A stretch of 42,156 nucleotides of DNA from Candidatus Omnitrophota bacterium (GTDB lineage Bacteria; Hinthialibacterota; Hinthialibacteria; Hinthialibacterales; JAKPRU01). The stretch spans positions 1-42,156 of the forward strand of contig JAKPYU010000768.1 in the NCBI GenBank assembly GCA_029568995.1, given 5' to 3'. A program made the position numbers and the translations under genes. Under the pieces are notes generated by a model. That model worked only from the letters and a program-made list of their open reading frames with translations. It was not told the origin of the DNA and did no database searches. Shown one piece after another: positions 7,768-17,952 of this stretch. Every line of letters begins with the position of its first letter. The first letter of the stretch is position 1.

Positions 7768-9231
7768 TCATCCATTGCTGCGTATTTCCAGCCCATACAA
7801 TTCGGCATAAACTTTGGCGTGCCTTGCAAAGTCGCCACAGTACAGGACCGGATGGGGACCGGGATAGACGGTTCGAATGTCATCAACATCATTCATCTTC
7901 ACCAGAACACGGGTCGCGCATCCGCCGACCGGGGGGCAGGTGGGCGATCCCTGCACAACGCCGCCCCAAGCATCCAGCGCCTTCTTCTCGGAATGATACT
8001 TGAACAACGTAGCCGGTTCACCCGTGGGCCACTGCACATCCAAGGCCAGCGTTTTGGGCGTCTGATGAAAGAATGGCCGTAGCAGGTAGGGCGTGTTCTT
8101 TCCCTCCGGTCCGTGCAGCTGAGTGGTACAGGTGCAATGCGACGCGAAGTACAGGTTCTCTTCCGTGTCGAATTCCGGGTTGTGCTGAAATCCCCCACGC
8201 CCGAAGAGATTCGCGCCGAGCATCAGGGTGAGACTTGCGTTCAGATCGTTTTCGCATCCACAGGGAATCAGATCTCCGTTACAGAGACTGAAACTCAGAC
8301 AGGGCTTCCGGTGCTTCAGGAAGAGACATTCGATGGTAATGGCCTCGGCCTCATGACGTTCCATCAGGTTGAGGACGGCTGTATGTGCGCGTACGGCGTC
8401 GGCAAAGGCCTGGTCACTCAGATCTATTACTTTCATTGCACGGCGGCGAACAGCGCTCGCCATCTTCTCCATCTCCGGTGTCAATGCGGTTTCATCAAAC
8501 AGGTCATTGAAATGGGCCGCCGGTACGCTGTGGATAGCGGTTCCGAAGAACGGTTCCGTGTCATCCGCCTCGTCGGTGATCTTGCCGGAAACACGAAGAA
8601 GACGGCTCTGGCTCATACGCGTATGGGAATGTACGGAACGCAGCCCGCGCTCCAGCGCAGCCCAATTCTCTATAGAATGAATGTACTGCGTGTGGGCCGC
8701 CGTGTCGAGGTGTTTCGGCGGCAGCTGGTGGTTCGATCCGAGCGGATGGTACAGAATAATGGGGCCTTGATAAGCCTCGAGAATCGGCTGGATCTTTGCA
8801 CTGAACGAGTTCCAGAAATTGAAGAGAAGCAGCGCATCCGGCTTGGAACGCTTGACGTCTTGGATGAAAACCTCAATCGCCGCCGAAGTGTAGATCGGAG
8901 TATCATCAACCCTTACATCAAGGTCTAGAGGTTCGCAGATCCGTCGAACCTGCTCCATGAATTTGGCTTGCTGTGCCTCCGGTTCATACTGGTTTCCGGG
9001 CCAGGTAAACCATTGCTGCTTGCTCCAACTATCCTCGCATTTTCCCGCGAGCACTACATCCGCCGGTGGGTAAAGGAAGGCTCCGCGAATGGTTGCCTTT
9101 TTTATGGAACGCGCGGACGGTGCCAGGGTGGCAGTCGGTAATGTGGCGCAGCCTATCGACCACAGGGACAATGCCGACAGCGCGGCGGATGTTTCCAGGA
9201 AAGATCGCCGATCCAATTTGTAATAATTCAT
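7768..9231 (-). CDS. Tat-exported L-fucose/L-arabinose isomerase-like protein, copy 1
   Basis: This 487-residue protein begins with a twin-arginine signal, LDRRSFLETSAALSALSLW, followed by SIGC, a possible lipobox, so it may be a membrane-anchored lipoprotein. The body resembles sugar isomerases of the FucI/AraA fold. Domain N (about 45-200) includes PDALLLFNFW. The C-terminal part has PCLSFSLCNGDLIPCGCEND, FGRGGFQHNPEF and ASHCTCTTQL, and ends PHPVLYCGDFARHAKVYAELYGLE. The acidic residues and His expected to bind a divalent metal would lie in CENDLNASLTM and in SHC. That assignment is by analogy and was not checked by alignment. Related proteins are at 17953, 19986 and 24777. The gene sits 67 nt upstream of the esterase on the same strand. 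True isomerases are cytoplasmic, so catalytic identity is uncertain. Confidence 0.75.
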   Translation of the reverse strand: MNYYKLDRRSFLETSAALSALSLWSIGCATLPTATLAPSARSIKKATIRGAFLYPPADVVLAGKCEDSWSKQQWFTWPGNQYEPEAQQAKFMEQVRRICEPLDLDVRVDDTPIYTSAAIEVFIQDVKRSKPDALLLFNFWNSFSAKIQPILEAYQGPIILYHPLGSNHQLPPKHLDTAAHTQYIHSIENWAALERGLRSVHSHTRMSQSRLLRVSGKITDEADDTEPFFGTAIHSVPAAHFNDLFDETALTPEMEKMASAVRRRAMKVIDLSDQAFADAVRAHTAVLNLMERHEAEAITIECLFLKHRKPCLSFSLCNGDLIPCGCENDLNASLTLMLGANLFGRGGFQHNPEFDTEENLYFASHCTCTTQLHGPEGKNTPYLLRPFFHQTPKTLALDVQWPTGEPATLFKYHSEKKALDAWGGVVQGSPTCPPVGGCATRVLVKMNDVDDIRTVYPGPHPVLYCGDFARHAKVYAELYGLEIRSNG

Positions 9232-9313
9232 CTTATCTTTCCTTTCTTGTTGTGCGACGGATGTTCACGCCGGAGACATCGGTTCTCCATCGGCAGAATT
9301 GAATACGTTGATT

Positions 9314-12300
9314 CTACAATCCTTCCTCCTGTATCACATAAACATCCACATTGTCCAATCCCCAGGACCAATCGCTGAGACCATACAGGCTAAAGGCCGA
9401 GAGAGCCAGCGGTAAATCCCCGGCATCGTGCTCAAACGTGTACTCCATTCGATAGACCACATCGACGGAATGGAAATTGTAATACGCATACCCGAGAGTA
9501 TTCGATTCAACTACCCACGCCTGTAACGAATTGACTCCGCCCGGAAAACTCTCGGAATAGTTTTCTGCGGAGCTTTCGAGGTTCCTGAATGTCGTCTCGA
9601 ACGGTGGCGATCCGTCCTCGATACAGAAACTCCAGATGTCCGGTCCACTCAGGGGCGACTCTTCGCCCTGCTCGCCCCACAAACGAATCAGAAACAGATC
9701 GAAAGACACCTTCACCCGGTAATGAACAGGCAAGTCAGATAGGTTCAGGCGAACAGGGTCGTTACCCAATTGGCCCAAAAACAGCCGAGCGCCCCACGGT
9801 GTAACATCCCGATGCGTATACGACCACTCATTTCCCACAAGGTCCTCGAATTCGTTTCGGTATATCAATACAGTCCCCGGTTCTGTCGATATCGGGCGTG
9901 GTGTCGCAGTCGGTCTCGTCAGCGGCACCACGTGTGTCGCTCCAGGCCCCAGGAATACGGCATTCGCAGAGCGAATCGGATCAGTTCGTTCGCCGGACCA
10001 CGATTCGCCCACTAGAAATACGAAATATTCCCCAGGAGAGGAAATCGGCAGAGCAATTCGCCGAACACTACACGAAATGATTTGATAAATCCCGTTCCAC
10101 TCACTCTCCGGATGTTCCTGTGTGACGGCATAAAGAAGAAGCCGAAATCGTCGCGGATTTGCATTACATCTCCAATTCAATTCTGAATATTCGGCCCGGT
10201 CTGAACCGCTCAAAACGACATCATACGGAAAAATGTCCTCCGGATCGGGCGTGGGAGTGATTGTCATGGTGGGCGTCCGTGTAGCCGTTCCGGTTCTCGT
10301 GGGGGTTGAAGATGGCGGCGCGCTGGGGGTGGGAGTCGGAGTCTGCGCCGATGGAATTGTCCCTGTTGGGGTAGGGGGAGCCGGATCGCCGTTCAAGGAG
10401 GGATTCCCATTGTCTATATTTCCGGTATTAATGGATGGCAACCATTCGGAAAAATACAACATCGTTTCACCCGTCGATGACCGGAATACATATCTTCCCC
10501 TGATTTCAACATATATATCGAAAGAATTGTCGGGACCCGGAAACCGGAGGGTCGCTTCGCGATAAACACCGGCGCTTTGCCCGTAGGCCAGTTCCTGCCA
10601 ACTGGATGAATCCACAACACGGATCTCGAAGTATTCCGGATTGAAATCGGATTGCCAACCGATTCTCAAATCATAATGATTGTAAAGCCCCGACGGTTGC
10701 ATAATCAATTCAAGCAATGAAACATCCTGTATCACGCCGTATGGGCCAGGCAATGCCGGGGGGGTGGGAGGAGTCGGGGTCGCTACCGGCCAGGGCGTCG
10801 GAAACGAGATCGGCGTCCAGGATTGTCCGCTGCGGACAAGATAATGACTTGATGGAATCGTGTCCGACCGGAGGCGGCTGTCACCCGAGCCTGCATGACT
10901 TGTAACCGTGGCATAATAGGCAGCGCTCTCAGACACCCCTAAGGCGCACCAATGTATCGAACCATCGACATCGACCTGAAGTATTCGAATCCACGAATAC
11001 CCGTTATCATAAGAAATGTAGAATTCAATCATATACTTGACAGGATTGATCTCACAATCCCACGAGACATTCAGAACATTATCCGTTCCCGAAATCGAAA
11101 CCGCGTACGGATTCCAGACTGCGGGTGTCGGAGTCGGTGTGGCGCTCGGAGTCGGAAGGATCGCCGTCCGTGCGGAGTCTTCATTCCAGATCAGACAATT
11201 GATGGATCGAATCTCGGTTGACCTCTGGCCATTATCCGTCTCGCTCTGAACCGTCACGGAATACCGGCCATACTCTTGAAGCGTAAAAGAGAATACACGC
11301 CTGGAACCACTCATAATGAAGGTGTTGCCCTGTTTTGTCCAAATTCCTTGATCTGCCTCCTTGTAAACATCGAGGCGGAATCGGTAGGGATTCACACCGC
11401 AGGACCAGCCGACCCTCACGTACAGCAGCCCACTCGATTCGAGGTATCCCTCCACTTCTAGTGTGATTGCATACGGAGCCCAAACCGAGGGCGTCGGGGT
11501 AGAGATCGCCGTCGGGGTATCGGTCGGCGTGGGTGTGAAGGTCGCCGTCTGCGTGGAAGTCGGAGTCTGCGTGGGTGTCGGAGTTTGCGTGAATGTCGCT
11601 GTCCTTGTAGGGGTAGAGGTAGATCCACCAGCGATCAACGAGGGGCTTCCGCCGACTACATTTCCGGTATTCATGGATTGCACCCATGCGGAAAAGAACG
11701 AATGATTCTGAAACACATACCATCCCCTGATTTCAACATGAAAACGGAAGGAATCTCTGGGGCCTGGAAACCGGATGGTGGCTTCTCGATAAACACCCGC
11801 GCATCGGCAAAAGGCCAATTCTTGTCTATTGGATGTATCCACAACTTTGATCTCGAAATATTCCGGATTGAGATCGCATTTCCAACCAAAATATGAATCA
11901 TAATGATTGTAAAGACCATAAGGGTGTTTAGTCAATTCAATCAATGAAACATCATGGGGCGAGTAATTATAATTGGAAAACAAGAGAGGAGTCGGGGTGG
12001 CTACCGGCCAGGGCGTCGGAAAAGGGGCCGGCGTATAGGATAGTCCGATGCGGACAAGATAGTTATTTGATGGAATTGCATCCGATCGAATCGCGCTGCT
12101 GCCCAAGCCAATTTGACTGGTGACGGTCACATAGTATACAGCGCTTTCCGAAACGAAAACGCTGCACCAGCGAGCAGTACCCGAAGCATGAACAACGGAA
12201 CTTGTTTTCTTGATCCACGAACGGCAGTCATCATAGGAGATATAGATCTCTATGATGAACTCGCTGGGATTAACAACGCAACTCCACGAGACAGTCAGAG

Positions 12301-15172
12301 AATTGCCGTTTCCTGAAATCGAAACATTATACGGATTCCAGGCTGCGGGCGTTGGAGTCGCTGTTGCGGTTGGGGTATCGGATGCGGTCGCCGTGGCCGT
12401 GTGGGTTGGAGTTTGTGTGCATGTTGGTGTCGGGGTACAGGTTGCGGTTGGAGTAACCGTTGGCGATGGGGTATCGGTCGGTGTGGGTGTAAAAGTTCCG
12501 GTCGGCGTGGGAGTCCGGGTCGGTGTTCGCGTCGGCAGCAGGCTGGATACCACTTTGTCTTTTCCTGAACTGATAAAATAGCTGACCCAATTGTCGGATC
12601 GAATGGCTCCCGATTTTGCGCCGTTTTGTATTTCGCTCTGCACAGTGACAAAATAGGAGCCGGTTTGCGTTAATTGAATGCGGATTTCCCGCAAATTGCC
12701 CTCGGCCACATACGATCCCCATACACCCGGCAGAATAATGTTGTAAACCGCAATGCGAAACCGGGCCGGGTCCATATCGCATATCCAGGTGACGGTTACC
12801 CAATTGCTGTCCGACTGAACCTGAATCCAAACTCGATCCGGGCACGGAACGACAACGCGCGTTGGAGTGGGCGAATTGCCCGGTGTATGGGTCGGGCTGG
12901 GTGTCGCGGTATCCGTCACCGTGGGGGTATACGTTACTGTGGGGGTCTGCGTCACCGTGGGAGTATCCGTGCTCGTCGGAGTGAGTGTTGGACTCGGAGT
13001 ATCCGTGCCGGTTGCGGTTGGGGATGGGGTGTCCGTCGGCGTTGGAAAAGGCGTATCCGTCGCCGTTGCTGTAGGCGTCGGGGTAGGCGCAAGAATGGTA
13101 ATGGTCACCTGTCCCGGTAAACTGGAATCCTGTAGCCCATCATTTGTCTTGAAAAGGAACAAATCGGTTCCCCAGAAGCCGGGATTCGGCGTATAGGTTA
13201 CATTCGGTGGTGTTCCGGTCACGGAACCGTTCGACGGATTTCCTGTAATGGCATAAGTTATCGGATTTCCCTCCGGATCGCTTCCGGTCAGGACAATCTG
13301 AATGGGGGAACCGTAATCCGTGGTGGTGGATTGATTGAACGCCACCGGGGGATCGTTTACCGAGTCCACCGTAATATTCACGGTTCCCACGCTGGTGGAA
13401 TTCAACCGGCCATCGTTTGCCCGAAACGTAAGCGAATCGGGACCATTGTAGTCTCCCCACGGGCTATAGCGCACATTCGGCAAATTGGACGTTACCAGGG
13501 ATCCGTGCGCCGGATAGTCTACAATGGAAAAGGTCAGCGAATCGTTTTCCGGATCCGTTCCGGTCAGGGTGAACGTCACATCCCGTCCCTCGCGCGTGGA
13601 CACGGACCGGGAGGTGGGTACCGGCGGGTCATTGACCGGGTCGACAGTCAGAACAAATTGATCGAGGGCGGAACTTCCTTCTGGGTCCTGAACTGTAACC
13701 GTTATGGTCGTTGTCCCAGAGAGATTACTAGCGGGTGTAATCGTCACAGTGCGGTTGGCTCCCGAACCGCCGAACGTGATATTCGCGGGATCGTCCGGCA
13801 CCAGGGTGGTATTCGAGGATGTTCCCGATACAATCAGCGATCCGGCCTCCGTGTGCTGGTCTCCCACGGTAAACGGAATTGCCGCCGTCGGTGTGTCCTC
13901 CTGCGTTGATTGATCGGCTATATCCGAGATGGTCGGATGGGTATTGTTGATGTACCGTTGCGCATAAATACCGTACCCGCTGCCATCCTGGCCTTCGCTC
14001 GCCCACACGATCAGAAAATACCCGTTCGCGTTCATCGCCACAGAAGGATAAAACTGATAGCCCGCAACGTAAGTATTAACCCGAAATTCCGCGCCTTGGG
14101 CAGCGCCTGAATTGTCGTACCGCTGTGCATAGACGCAGTAGCCATTGCTATCATGGCTGTCATCAAACCATGCGGCAAGGAAATTCCCGTTCGCATCCAT
14201 CGCCGCAGAGGGAATCCATTGTGCGCCTGTTGTGAAAGTATTAATCCGAAATTCCGCGCCTTGCGGAGTTCCCGAGCTGTTGTATCGTCGTCCATAGACA
14301 CCAAAACTGCTGCCATCCTGGCCCTCACTATTCCACACGATGACGAAATTTCCATTGGAGTCCATTGCGACAGAAGGATATCTCTGATTGTTCGTTGTGT
14401 AGGTATTAACTTGGAATTCAGCGCCCTGTGCAACTCCCGAACTGTCATACCGCTGCGCATAGTTACCTAGAAAACTGCCGTCTTGACCGCTGCTTGACCA
14501 CGCAACCACAAAATTGCCGTTCGGGTCCATCGCCACAGATTGATCCTGCTGGCTGTTTGTTGTGTACGTATTAATCCGAAATTCCGCGCCTTGGGGAGTC
14601 CCTGAACTGTCGTATCGCTGCGCATAAACACCACAATCACTGCCGTCTTGGCCGTCGCTGCGCCACGTAACAACGAAATTCCCGTTCGCGGCCATCGCTA
14701 TACAAGGACGCTCTTGATTGTTCGTGGTGTATGTGTTGACCTGTAACTCAGCGCCCTGGGCCACGCCGGAACTGTTATACCGCTGGGCATAAACGCCGTA
14801 ACCACTGCCGTCTTGGCCGTCGCCGGTCCACGCGACAACGAAATTCCCCTCCGCGTCCATTGCCACGGAGGGATTCAGCTGCCCATTTGTCGTATACGTG
14901 TTGACCCGATACTCAGCGCCCTGGACCACACCGAAACGATCATACCGCTGCGCATAAACACCGTAGCCGCTGCCGTCCTGATTGGCGCTCGCCCAGACAA
15001 TGACAAAGTTCCCGTTCGCGTCCATTGCCACCCAGGGAGTCTCTTGATTGTTCGTCGTGTAGGTGTTGACTCGGAACTCGCTGCCGGAGGCCACAAAATC
15101 CGCCATGGCCACACTGGAAAGACTGAGGATCAATAGAACCGTCGCAATCGAGGTGAAAGACTGTGCGCTCAT
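9314..15172 (-). CDS. Giant secreted multidomain repeat protein (putative adhesin)
   Basis: This 1,952-residue protein starts with the signal peptide [20 protein letters not shown] ending at AMA-DF. The ATG at 15172 is supported by GGAGG at 15184-15180, 7 nt upstream. Next come seven 55-residue repeats with motifs such as [13 protein letters not shown] and [13 protein letters not shown], plausibly one seven-bladed beta-propeller. About three cadherin/Big-like domains follow ([17 protein letters not shown]; Ca-binding-type ends). A long Thr/Pro/Ser linker then leads to seven beta modules separated by TPTP linkers, in order 0-A-B-C-A-B-D. Each has a W-x-C-x-x-NP core ([30 protein letters not shown]). 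A jelly-roll-like C-terminal domain ends [14 protein letters not shown]. No sortase motif or PEP-CTERM anchor is seen. It is probably cell-surface or extracellular, with binding rather than catalysis as the likely role. Confidence 0.88.
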   Translation of the reverse strand: MSAQSFTSIATVLLILSLSSVAMADFVASGSEFRVNTYTTNNQETPWVAMDANGNFVIVWASANQDGSGYGVYAQRYDRFGVVQGAEYRVNTYTTNGQLNPSVAMDAEGNFVVAWTGDGQDGSGYGVYAQRYNSSGVAQGAELQVNTYTTNNQERPCIAMAANGNFVVTWRSDGQDGSDCGVYAQRYDSSGTPQGAEFRINTYTTNSQQDQSVAMDPNGNFVVAWSSSGQDGSFLGNYAQRYDSSGVAQGAEFQVNTYTTNNQRYPSVAMDSNGNFVIVWNSEGQDGSSFGVYGRRYNSSGTPQGAEFRINTFTTGAQWIPSAAMDANGNFLAAWFDDSHDSNGYCVYAQRYDNSGAAQGAEFRVNTYVAGYQFYPSVAMNANGYFLIVWASEGQDGSGYGIYAQRYINNTHPTISDIADQSTQEDTPTAAIPFTVGDQHTEAGSLIVSGTSSNTTLVPDDPANITFGGSGANRTVTITPASNLSGTTTITVTVQDPEGSSALDQFVLTVDPVNDPPVPTSRSVSTREGRDVTFTLTGTDPENDSLTFSIVDYPAHGSLVTSNLPNVRYSPWGDYNGPDSLTFRANDGRLNSTSVGTVNITVDSVNDPPVAFNQSTTTDYGSPIQIVLTGSDPEGNPITYAITGNPSNGSVTGTPPNVTYTPNPGFWGTDLFLFKTNDGLQDSSLPGQVTITILAPTPTPTATATDTPFPTPTDTPSPTATGTDTPSPTLTPTSTDTPTVTQTPTVTYTPTVTDTATPSPTHTPGNSPTPTRVVVPCPDRVWIQVQSDSNWVTVTWICDMDPARFRIAVYNIILPGVWGSYVAEGNLREIRIQLTQTGSYFVTVQSEIQNGAKSGAIRSDNWVSYFISSGKDKVVSSLLPTRTPTRTPTPTGTFTPTPTDTPSPTVTPTATCTPTPTCTQTPTHTATATASDTPTATATPTPAAWNPYNVSISGNGNSLTVSWSCVVNPSEFIIEIYISYDDCRSWIKKTSSVVHASGTARWCSVFVSESAVYYVTVTSQIGLGSSAIRSDAIPSNNYLVRIGLSYTPAPFPTPWPVATPTPLLFSNYNYSPHDVSLIELTKHPYGLYNHYDSYFGWKCDLNPEYFEIKVVDTSNRQELAFCRCAGVYREATIRFPGPRDSFRFHVEIRGWYVFQNHSFFSAWVQSMNTGNVVGGSPSLIAGGSTSTPTRTATFTQTPTPTQTPTSTQTATFTPTPTDTPTAISTPTPSVWAPYAITLEVEGYLESSGLLYVRVGWSCGVNPYRFRLDVYKEADQGIWTKQGNTFIMSGSRRVFSFTLQEYGRYSVTVQSETDNGQRSTEIRSINCLIWNEDSARTAILPTPSATPTPTPAVWNPYAVSISGTDNVLNVSWDCEINPVKYMIEFYISYDNGYSWIRILQVDVDGSIHWCALGVSESAAYYATVTSHAGSGDSRLRSDTIPSSHYLVRSGQSWTPISFPTPWPVATPTPPTPPALPGPYGVIQDVSLLELIMQPSGLYNHYDLRIGWQSDFNPEYFEIRVVDSSSWQELAYGQSAGVYREATLRFPGPDNSFDIYVEIRGRYVFRSSTGETMLYFSEWLPSINTGNIDNGNPSLNGDPAPPTPTGTIPSAQTPTPTPSAPPSSTPTRTGTATRTPTMTITPTPDPEDIFPYDVVLSGSDRAEYSELNWRCNANPRRFRLLLYAVTQEHPESEWNGIYQIISCSVRRIALPISSPGEYFVFLVGESWSGERTDPIRSANAVFLGPGATHVVPLTRPTATPRPISTEPGTVLIYRNEFEDLVGNEWSYTHRDVTPWGARLFLGQLGNDPVRLNLSDLPVHYRVKVSFDLFLIRLWGEQGEESPLSGPDIWSFCIEDGSPPFETTFRNLESSAENYSESFPGGVNSLQAWVVESNTLGYAYYNFHSVDVVYRMEYTFEHDAGDLPLALSAFSLYGLSDWSWGLDNVDVYVIQEEGL
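10390..12340 (-). repeat. Segmental duplication of the B-A module pair inside the giant protein
   Basis: The coding DNA for modules A and B occurs twice, about 1.22 kb apart: roughly 11630-12340 and 10390-11125. One identical-looking anchor is GCTACCGGCCAGGGCGTCGG at 12000-12019 and at 10782-10801. Protein matches between copies include [27 protein letters not shown] and [12 protein letters not shown]. The spacer module C is not duplicated at this level. This indicates domain-shuffling growth of the gene. Confidence 0.7.
13945..15090 (-). repeat. Seven tandem 165-bp (55-residue) repeats
   Basis: Seven consecutive coding repeats begin with [12 protein letters not shown] and end with [12 protein letters not shown]. 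They differ by point changes but not in length, apart from the first and last units at the edges. Constant spacing and the conserved hydrophobic strand NFVVAW in each unit suggest blades of one seven-bladed propeller. Confidence 0.8.
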
Positions 15173-15250
15173 GCGGCATCCTCCGCTACCGGTATCAAAG
15201 CACTCCGTTGACATCGCCAGAAAACCTCTTCAACATCCATAACGCGCCGG

Positions 15251-15278
15251 ATTATGTCACAGATCAAGTCAATGTCAA
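15251..15278 (-). promoter_or_regulatory. Putative sigma-70 promoter of the giant-protein gene
   Basis: On the minus strand: TTGACA (15278-15273), a 16-nt spacer, then CATAAT (15256-15251). This would give a leader of roughly 70 nt before the ATG at 15172. The -35 matches consensus fully and the -10 matches five of six. Confidence 0.6.
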
Positions 15279-15555
15279 GAACTTTTTCTCACGAATTCCA
15301 GCCTCCTCGTGATGGGGCAGCGAAGTCGGAAAGTGACCTGCCGCCGCGATTTCGTTCTCCCTGTCAGTGATTCATCGCACGCAATGATCGGCCTCCGGTC
15401 CGGTCGCGGAGCTCGGAATCCCTGGCCGTCACTTCACTCATTTGTCTCATCGTCGAAAGCCACAACCTCGGACATTTGAAAAACTCACTCGATAGTCCTA
15501 TCCTTTCCAGGCAGATTTGAAGAGAATACCTGCCTGAACATCAGGAGCGACCCCC
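15279..15555 (+). promoter_or_regulatory. Divergent intergenic region with candidate promoter for the PfkB gene
   Basis: Together with the leader to the left, the gap between the giant-protein gene and the PfkB kinase gene is 383 nt. On the plus strand, TTGAAA (15476-15481), a 17-nt spacer and TATCCT (15499-15504) form a candidate promoter. A GGAG ribosome site at 15543-15546 precedes the ATG at 15556. The middle part (15290-15470) shows no gene, no repeat and no clear structure. Confidence 0.45.
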
Positions 15556-16512
15556 ATGAGATGCATTCATTGTCTAGGCGTACTGGTTGTGGACGCGCTC
15601 AGCGGCCCGATTCCGCATTATCCCATACCGGGGCAATGCATTCAGGTCAACGCGGAGACGATCCGTTTCCTTCCCGGCGGCGGTGCGGCCAACACGGCAT
15701 CCGCATTGTGCCAGATGGGCATCCCGGCTCGTGTCTTCTCAAAAGTTGGAGACGATCCGAACGGCCGGTTCCTCCTGAGCGAACTTGCGGCGCAAGGCGT
15801 GGACACACGCCGTATTCGAGTCTCCGGGAACGACTCCACCCCGTTCACGTTTGTCGGAATCCATCCCGATGGTGAGCGCACATTTATTCATACTCCCGGC
15901 GCAAATCGCACTTTCTCGGCGGAAGAGATCGACCGCGAGACCCTCTTCGACACCGACTACCTCCTTTACGACGATCTGTGGGTATTGCCGCGCCTGGATG
16001 GCAAACCGGGTGCCGAATTGCTGCGGGAAGCACGGGCGCGGGGTGTGGTTACACTACTAGACGAATGCTGGGGCCTCGGACCCAACCGGGGATCATTCGA
16101 AATCATGGTTCCACACGTGGACTGTTTGCTCCCCAGTTACCACGATCTCCTCCATATCTATCCACAGAAAACGCCGGAAGAAATAATCGCTGTCTTGCAC
16201 AATCTCGGAGCGCAAAACATCATTCTAAAAATGGGCAAGGCCGGTTGCCTGCTCTCTTGCGGAACGGGAATCGAAGCAATGCCCTCTGTTGCGACGGAGG
16301 TTGTCGATACGACCGGCGCGGGAGACGCTTTTGTTGCAGGATTCATCGCCGGACTCGTCCACGGATGCGATCCTCGCCAGTCGGCCCTTATCGGCAGCCG
16401 TGCCGCCGCGGCATGTATTCGGCATGTCGGCGGCGCAGTCGGAATCCCTTCCTTTGAATCTCTACAACAGGGAAATAGCGGAACCGAAAAAGACGAAGAC
16501 CATGCACGATAA
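15556..16512 (+). CDS. PfkB-family carbohydrate kinase
   Basis: This 318-residue cytoplasmic kinase should transfer phosphate from ATP to a sugar or nucleoside. The first PfkB motif appears as LPGGGAANTASALCQMG at 39-55. The second, with the catalytic Asp, is VVDTTGAGDAFVAGF at 249-263 (Asp257). The ribokinase-type nucleotide site LKMGKAGC is at about 224-231. Length matches ribokinase, fructokinase and 2-keto-3-deoxygluconate kinase. The gene overlaps the following amidohydrolase start by 11 nt, so they are co-translated. Because that partner looks like a uronate isomerase, a keto-sugar-acid kinase is a reasonable guess, but the sequence alone does not set the substrate. Confidence 0.9.
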   Translation: MRCIHCLGVLVVDALSGPIPHYPIPGQCIQVNAETIRFLPGGGAANTASALCQMGIPARVFSKVGDDPNGRFLLSELAAQGVDTRRIRVSGNDSTPFTFVGIHPDGERTFIHTPGANRTFSAEEIDRETLFDTDYLLYDDLWVLPRLDGKPGAELLREARARGVVTLLDECWGLGPNRGSFEIMVPHVDCLLPSYHDLLHIYPQKTPEEIIAVLHNLGAQNIILKMGKAGCLLSCGTGIEAMPSVATEVVDTTGAGDAFVAGFIAGLVHGCDPRQSALIGSRAAAACIRHVGGAVGIPSFESLQQGNSGTEKDEDHAR

Positions 16513-17833
16513 TCAAACAAAGCAACTGTATGAAGCGCTGGCCGAAATTCCGATTCTGGATGCGCACACTCACCTGGTCGGCGGCAAACTCGGAGCACGG
16601 GGGTTGCATGATATTCTGCTCTATCACATGGCCGTCAGCGATTTATACGCCGCCGGTTGTCCGACCGGTGAGCGCCTCACACAATATCCGAACTGGCCGA
16701 CAACAGAAGAAGCGCATTCCCGCGTCCGGGAAGCCCTTCCATTCTTGCATCATGTACAGAATACCAGCACTTCCTGGGGTATCCGTATGATCTTGCGCGA
16801 TCTCTACGGCTGGGATCAACCAATCCGGGAGGATTCCTGGAAGCGTCTGGATGCCATGATTCGTGAACGAGCCGATGACCGGGTCTGGCATCGTGAAATC
16901 CTTACCCGCGCGAATATCCGGCGCTCAGTAACGGAATTCGCGCGTCGTGAGGACGATTGCGACGCGGACATTCTACAGTATTCGCTGGAGTGGGCATTCT
17001 TTACGCGCTGCCAATGGGGAGAATACGACACGGCCCTTTACGAATTGGAGCGATGCTGGGGCAAGACACCGGAAAATCCGACCCCCATCGGCATGGGACC
17101 GAGACCGAAAACCGAACGGACCATTCATTCATTAGAGGATGTACATGTTGCGGTAGAAAGTTATGTCCGATCCATCCCTTATGACAAGATTCTCTCGACG
17201 GCTACGCATATATCTACGGATCTGGATCTCGAACCGGTAACGGATGCACAAATGCGGGACGCTCTCAATAACCGTCACAACCCAACCCACCGGGAGCGAA
17301 ATATCTACGCTTCCTATATCAATGAACTCTACCTGTCGGCGCTTGAGGAATACGCGGACCGGATCGTCTTTCAGTTCAGTCTCGGTGCAGAGCCGTTGCC
17401 CCATGAGACCGTGAGTCGGCTTTCAAGTACCACGATTCGTCAAATCGGTGAGATGATCGCACATCATCCCAGGCTTCGGTTTCAATGTTTTCTGGCCGGC
17501 GGTTTTGCCAACCAGTCCCTTTGCACACTCTGCCGGGAGCTCCCGAATTTCTCGCTGGCGGGATATTGGTGGCATAATTTCTTCCCCTCGACGATTGCGC
17601 AAATCATGCGGGAACGACTGGACATGCTTCCCTCCAATAGACAGATCGGTTTCTTCTCCGATGCGTATTGCGTGGAGTGGGCGTATGCAAAAACCAGGAT
17701 TGTACGAACCCTTCTTGCCGAGGTCCTCGCAGAAAAAATACAAATCGGTCAATACTCAATCGAAGATGCAAAGGCTATCGCTTACAGGATTCTCTTTGAA
17801 GCACCACAGGCACTGCTTGGAATGGTTCCGTAG
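16502..17833 (+). CDS. Amidohydrolase-superfamily protein, uronate-isomerase-like
   Basis: This 443-residue protein has an N-terminal metal motif ILDAHTHLVGGK at about 16-27, as in amidohydrolase barrels. A lid-like helical insertion follows, then QFSLGAEPLPHE, PRLRFQCFLAGG, and a C-terminal block GYWWHNFFPSTIAQIMRERLDMLPSNRQIGFF-type (residue runs W-W-x-N-F and F-S-D-A near 369-400). These recall the UxaC glucuronate isomerase ending with WWF-type and SDxR-type blocks. UxaC is slightly longer (about 470). The start ATG at 16502 lies inside the end of the kinase gene, which fits translational coupling. Frames open further upstream but lack homology. Proposed role: sugar-acid isomerisation in the cytoplasm. 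A plain hydrolase cannot be excluded. Confidence 0.75.
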   Translation: MHDNQTKQLYEALAEIPILDAHTHLVGGKLGARGLHDILLYHMAVSDLYAAGCPTGERLTQYPNWPTTEEAHSRVREALPFLHHVQNTSTSWGIRMILRDLYGWDQPIREDSWKRLDAMIRERADDRVWHREILTRANIRRSVTEFARREDDCDADILQYSLEWAFFTRCQWGEYDTALYELERCWGKTPENPTPIGMGPRPKTERTIHSLEDVHVAVESYVRSIPYDKILSTATHISTDLDLEPVTDAQMRDALNNRHNPTHRERNIYASYINELYLSALEEYADRIVFQFSLGAEPLPHETVSRLSSTTIRQIGEMIAHHPRLRFQCFLAGGFANQSLCTLCRELPNFSLAGYWWHNFFPSTIAQIMRERLDMLPSNRQIGFFSDAYCVEWAYAKTRIVRTLLAEVLAEKIQIGQYSIEDAKAIAYRILFEAPQALLGMVP

Positions 17834-17882
17834 CGCGAGTGATTCTCAGGAAGACCGCTTCAAAGAACGTGCACTCTCCTGA

Positions 17883-17944
17883 TACAATCCGTTGACAATC
17901 CGGGCAACAGGTGTATGTCCCGGTCAACCCAATCTGTTCGGAGG
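17883..17944 (+). promoter_or_regulatory. Upstream element U, copy 1 (duplicated leader)
   Basis: This block precedes isomerase-like copy 2 and is nearly repeated at 19916-19977 before copy 3. It has TACAATC, TTGACA (17892-17897), then AATCCGGG...CCCGGTCAAC, which forms a dyad around the segment CAACAGGTG, and ends in GGAGGTG. TTGACA lies exactly 61 nt before both ATGs. TTGACAATCCG also occurs upstream of the DegT gene (21613). A -35 box plus operator is the simplest reading. No equally conserved -10 is visible. Confidence 0.5.
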
Positions 17945-17952
17945 TGATGGTC

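Noticed and set aside
7701-7892. Longer N-terminus of the sialate esterase
   Set aside because: The extension is read from the end of the upstream gene in another frame, and the signal peptide begins at 7700.
12327-13196. Thr/Pro linker DNA considered as a CRISPR-like or simple-sequence array
   Set aside because: The repetition comes from TPT-type codons in a continuous reading frame. Spacers are not constant and no cas genes are present.
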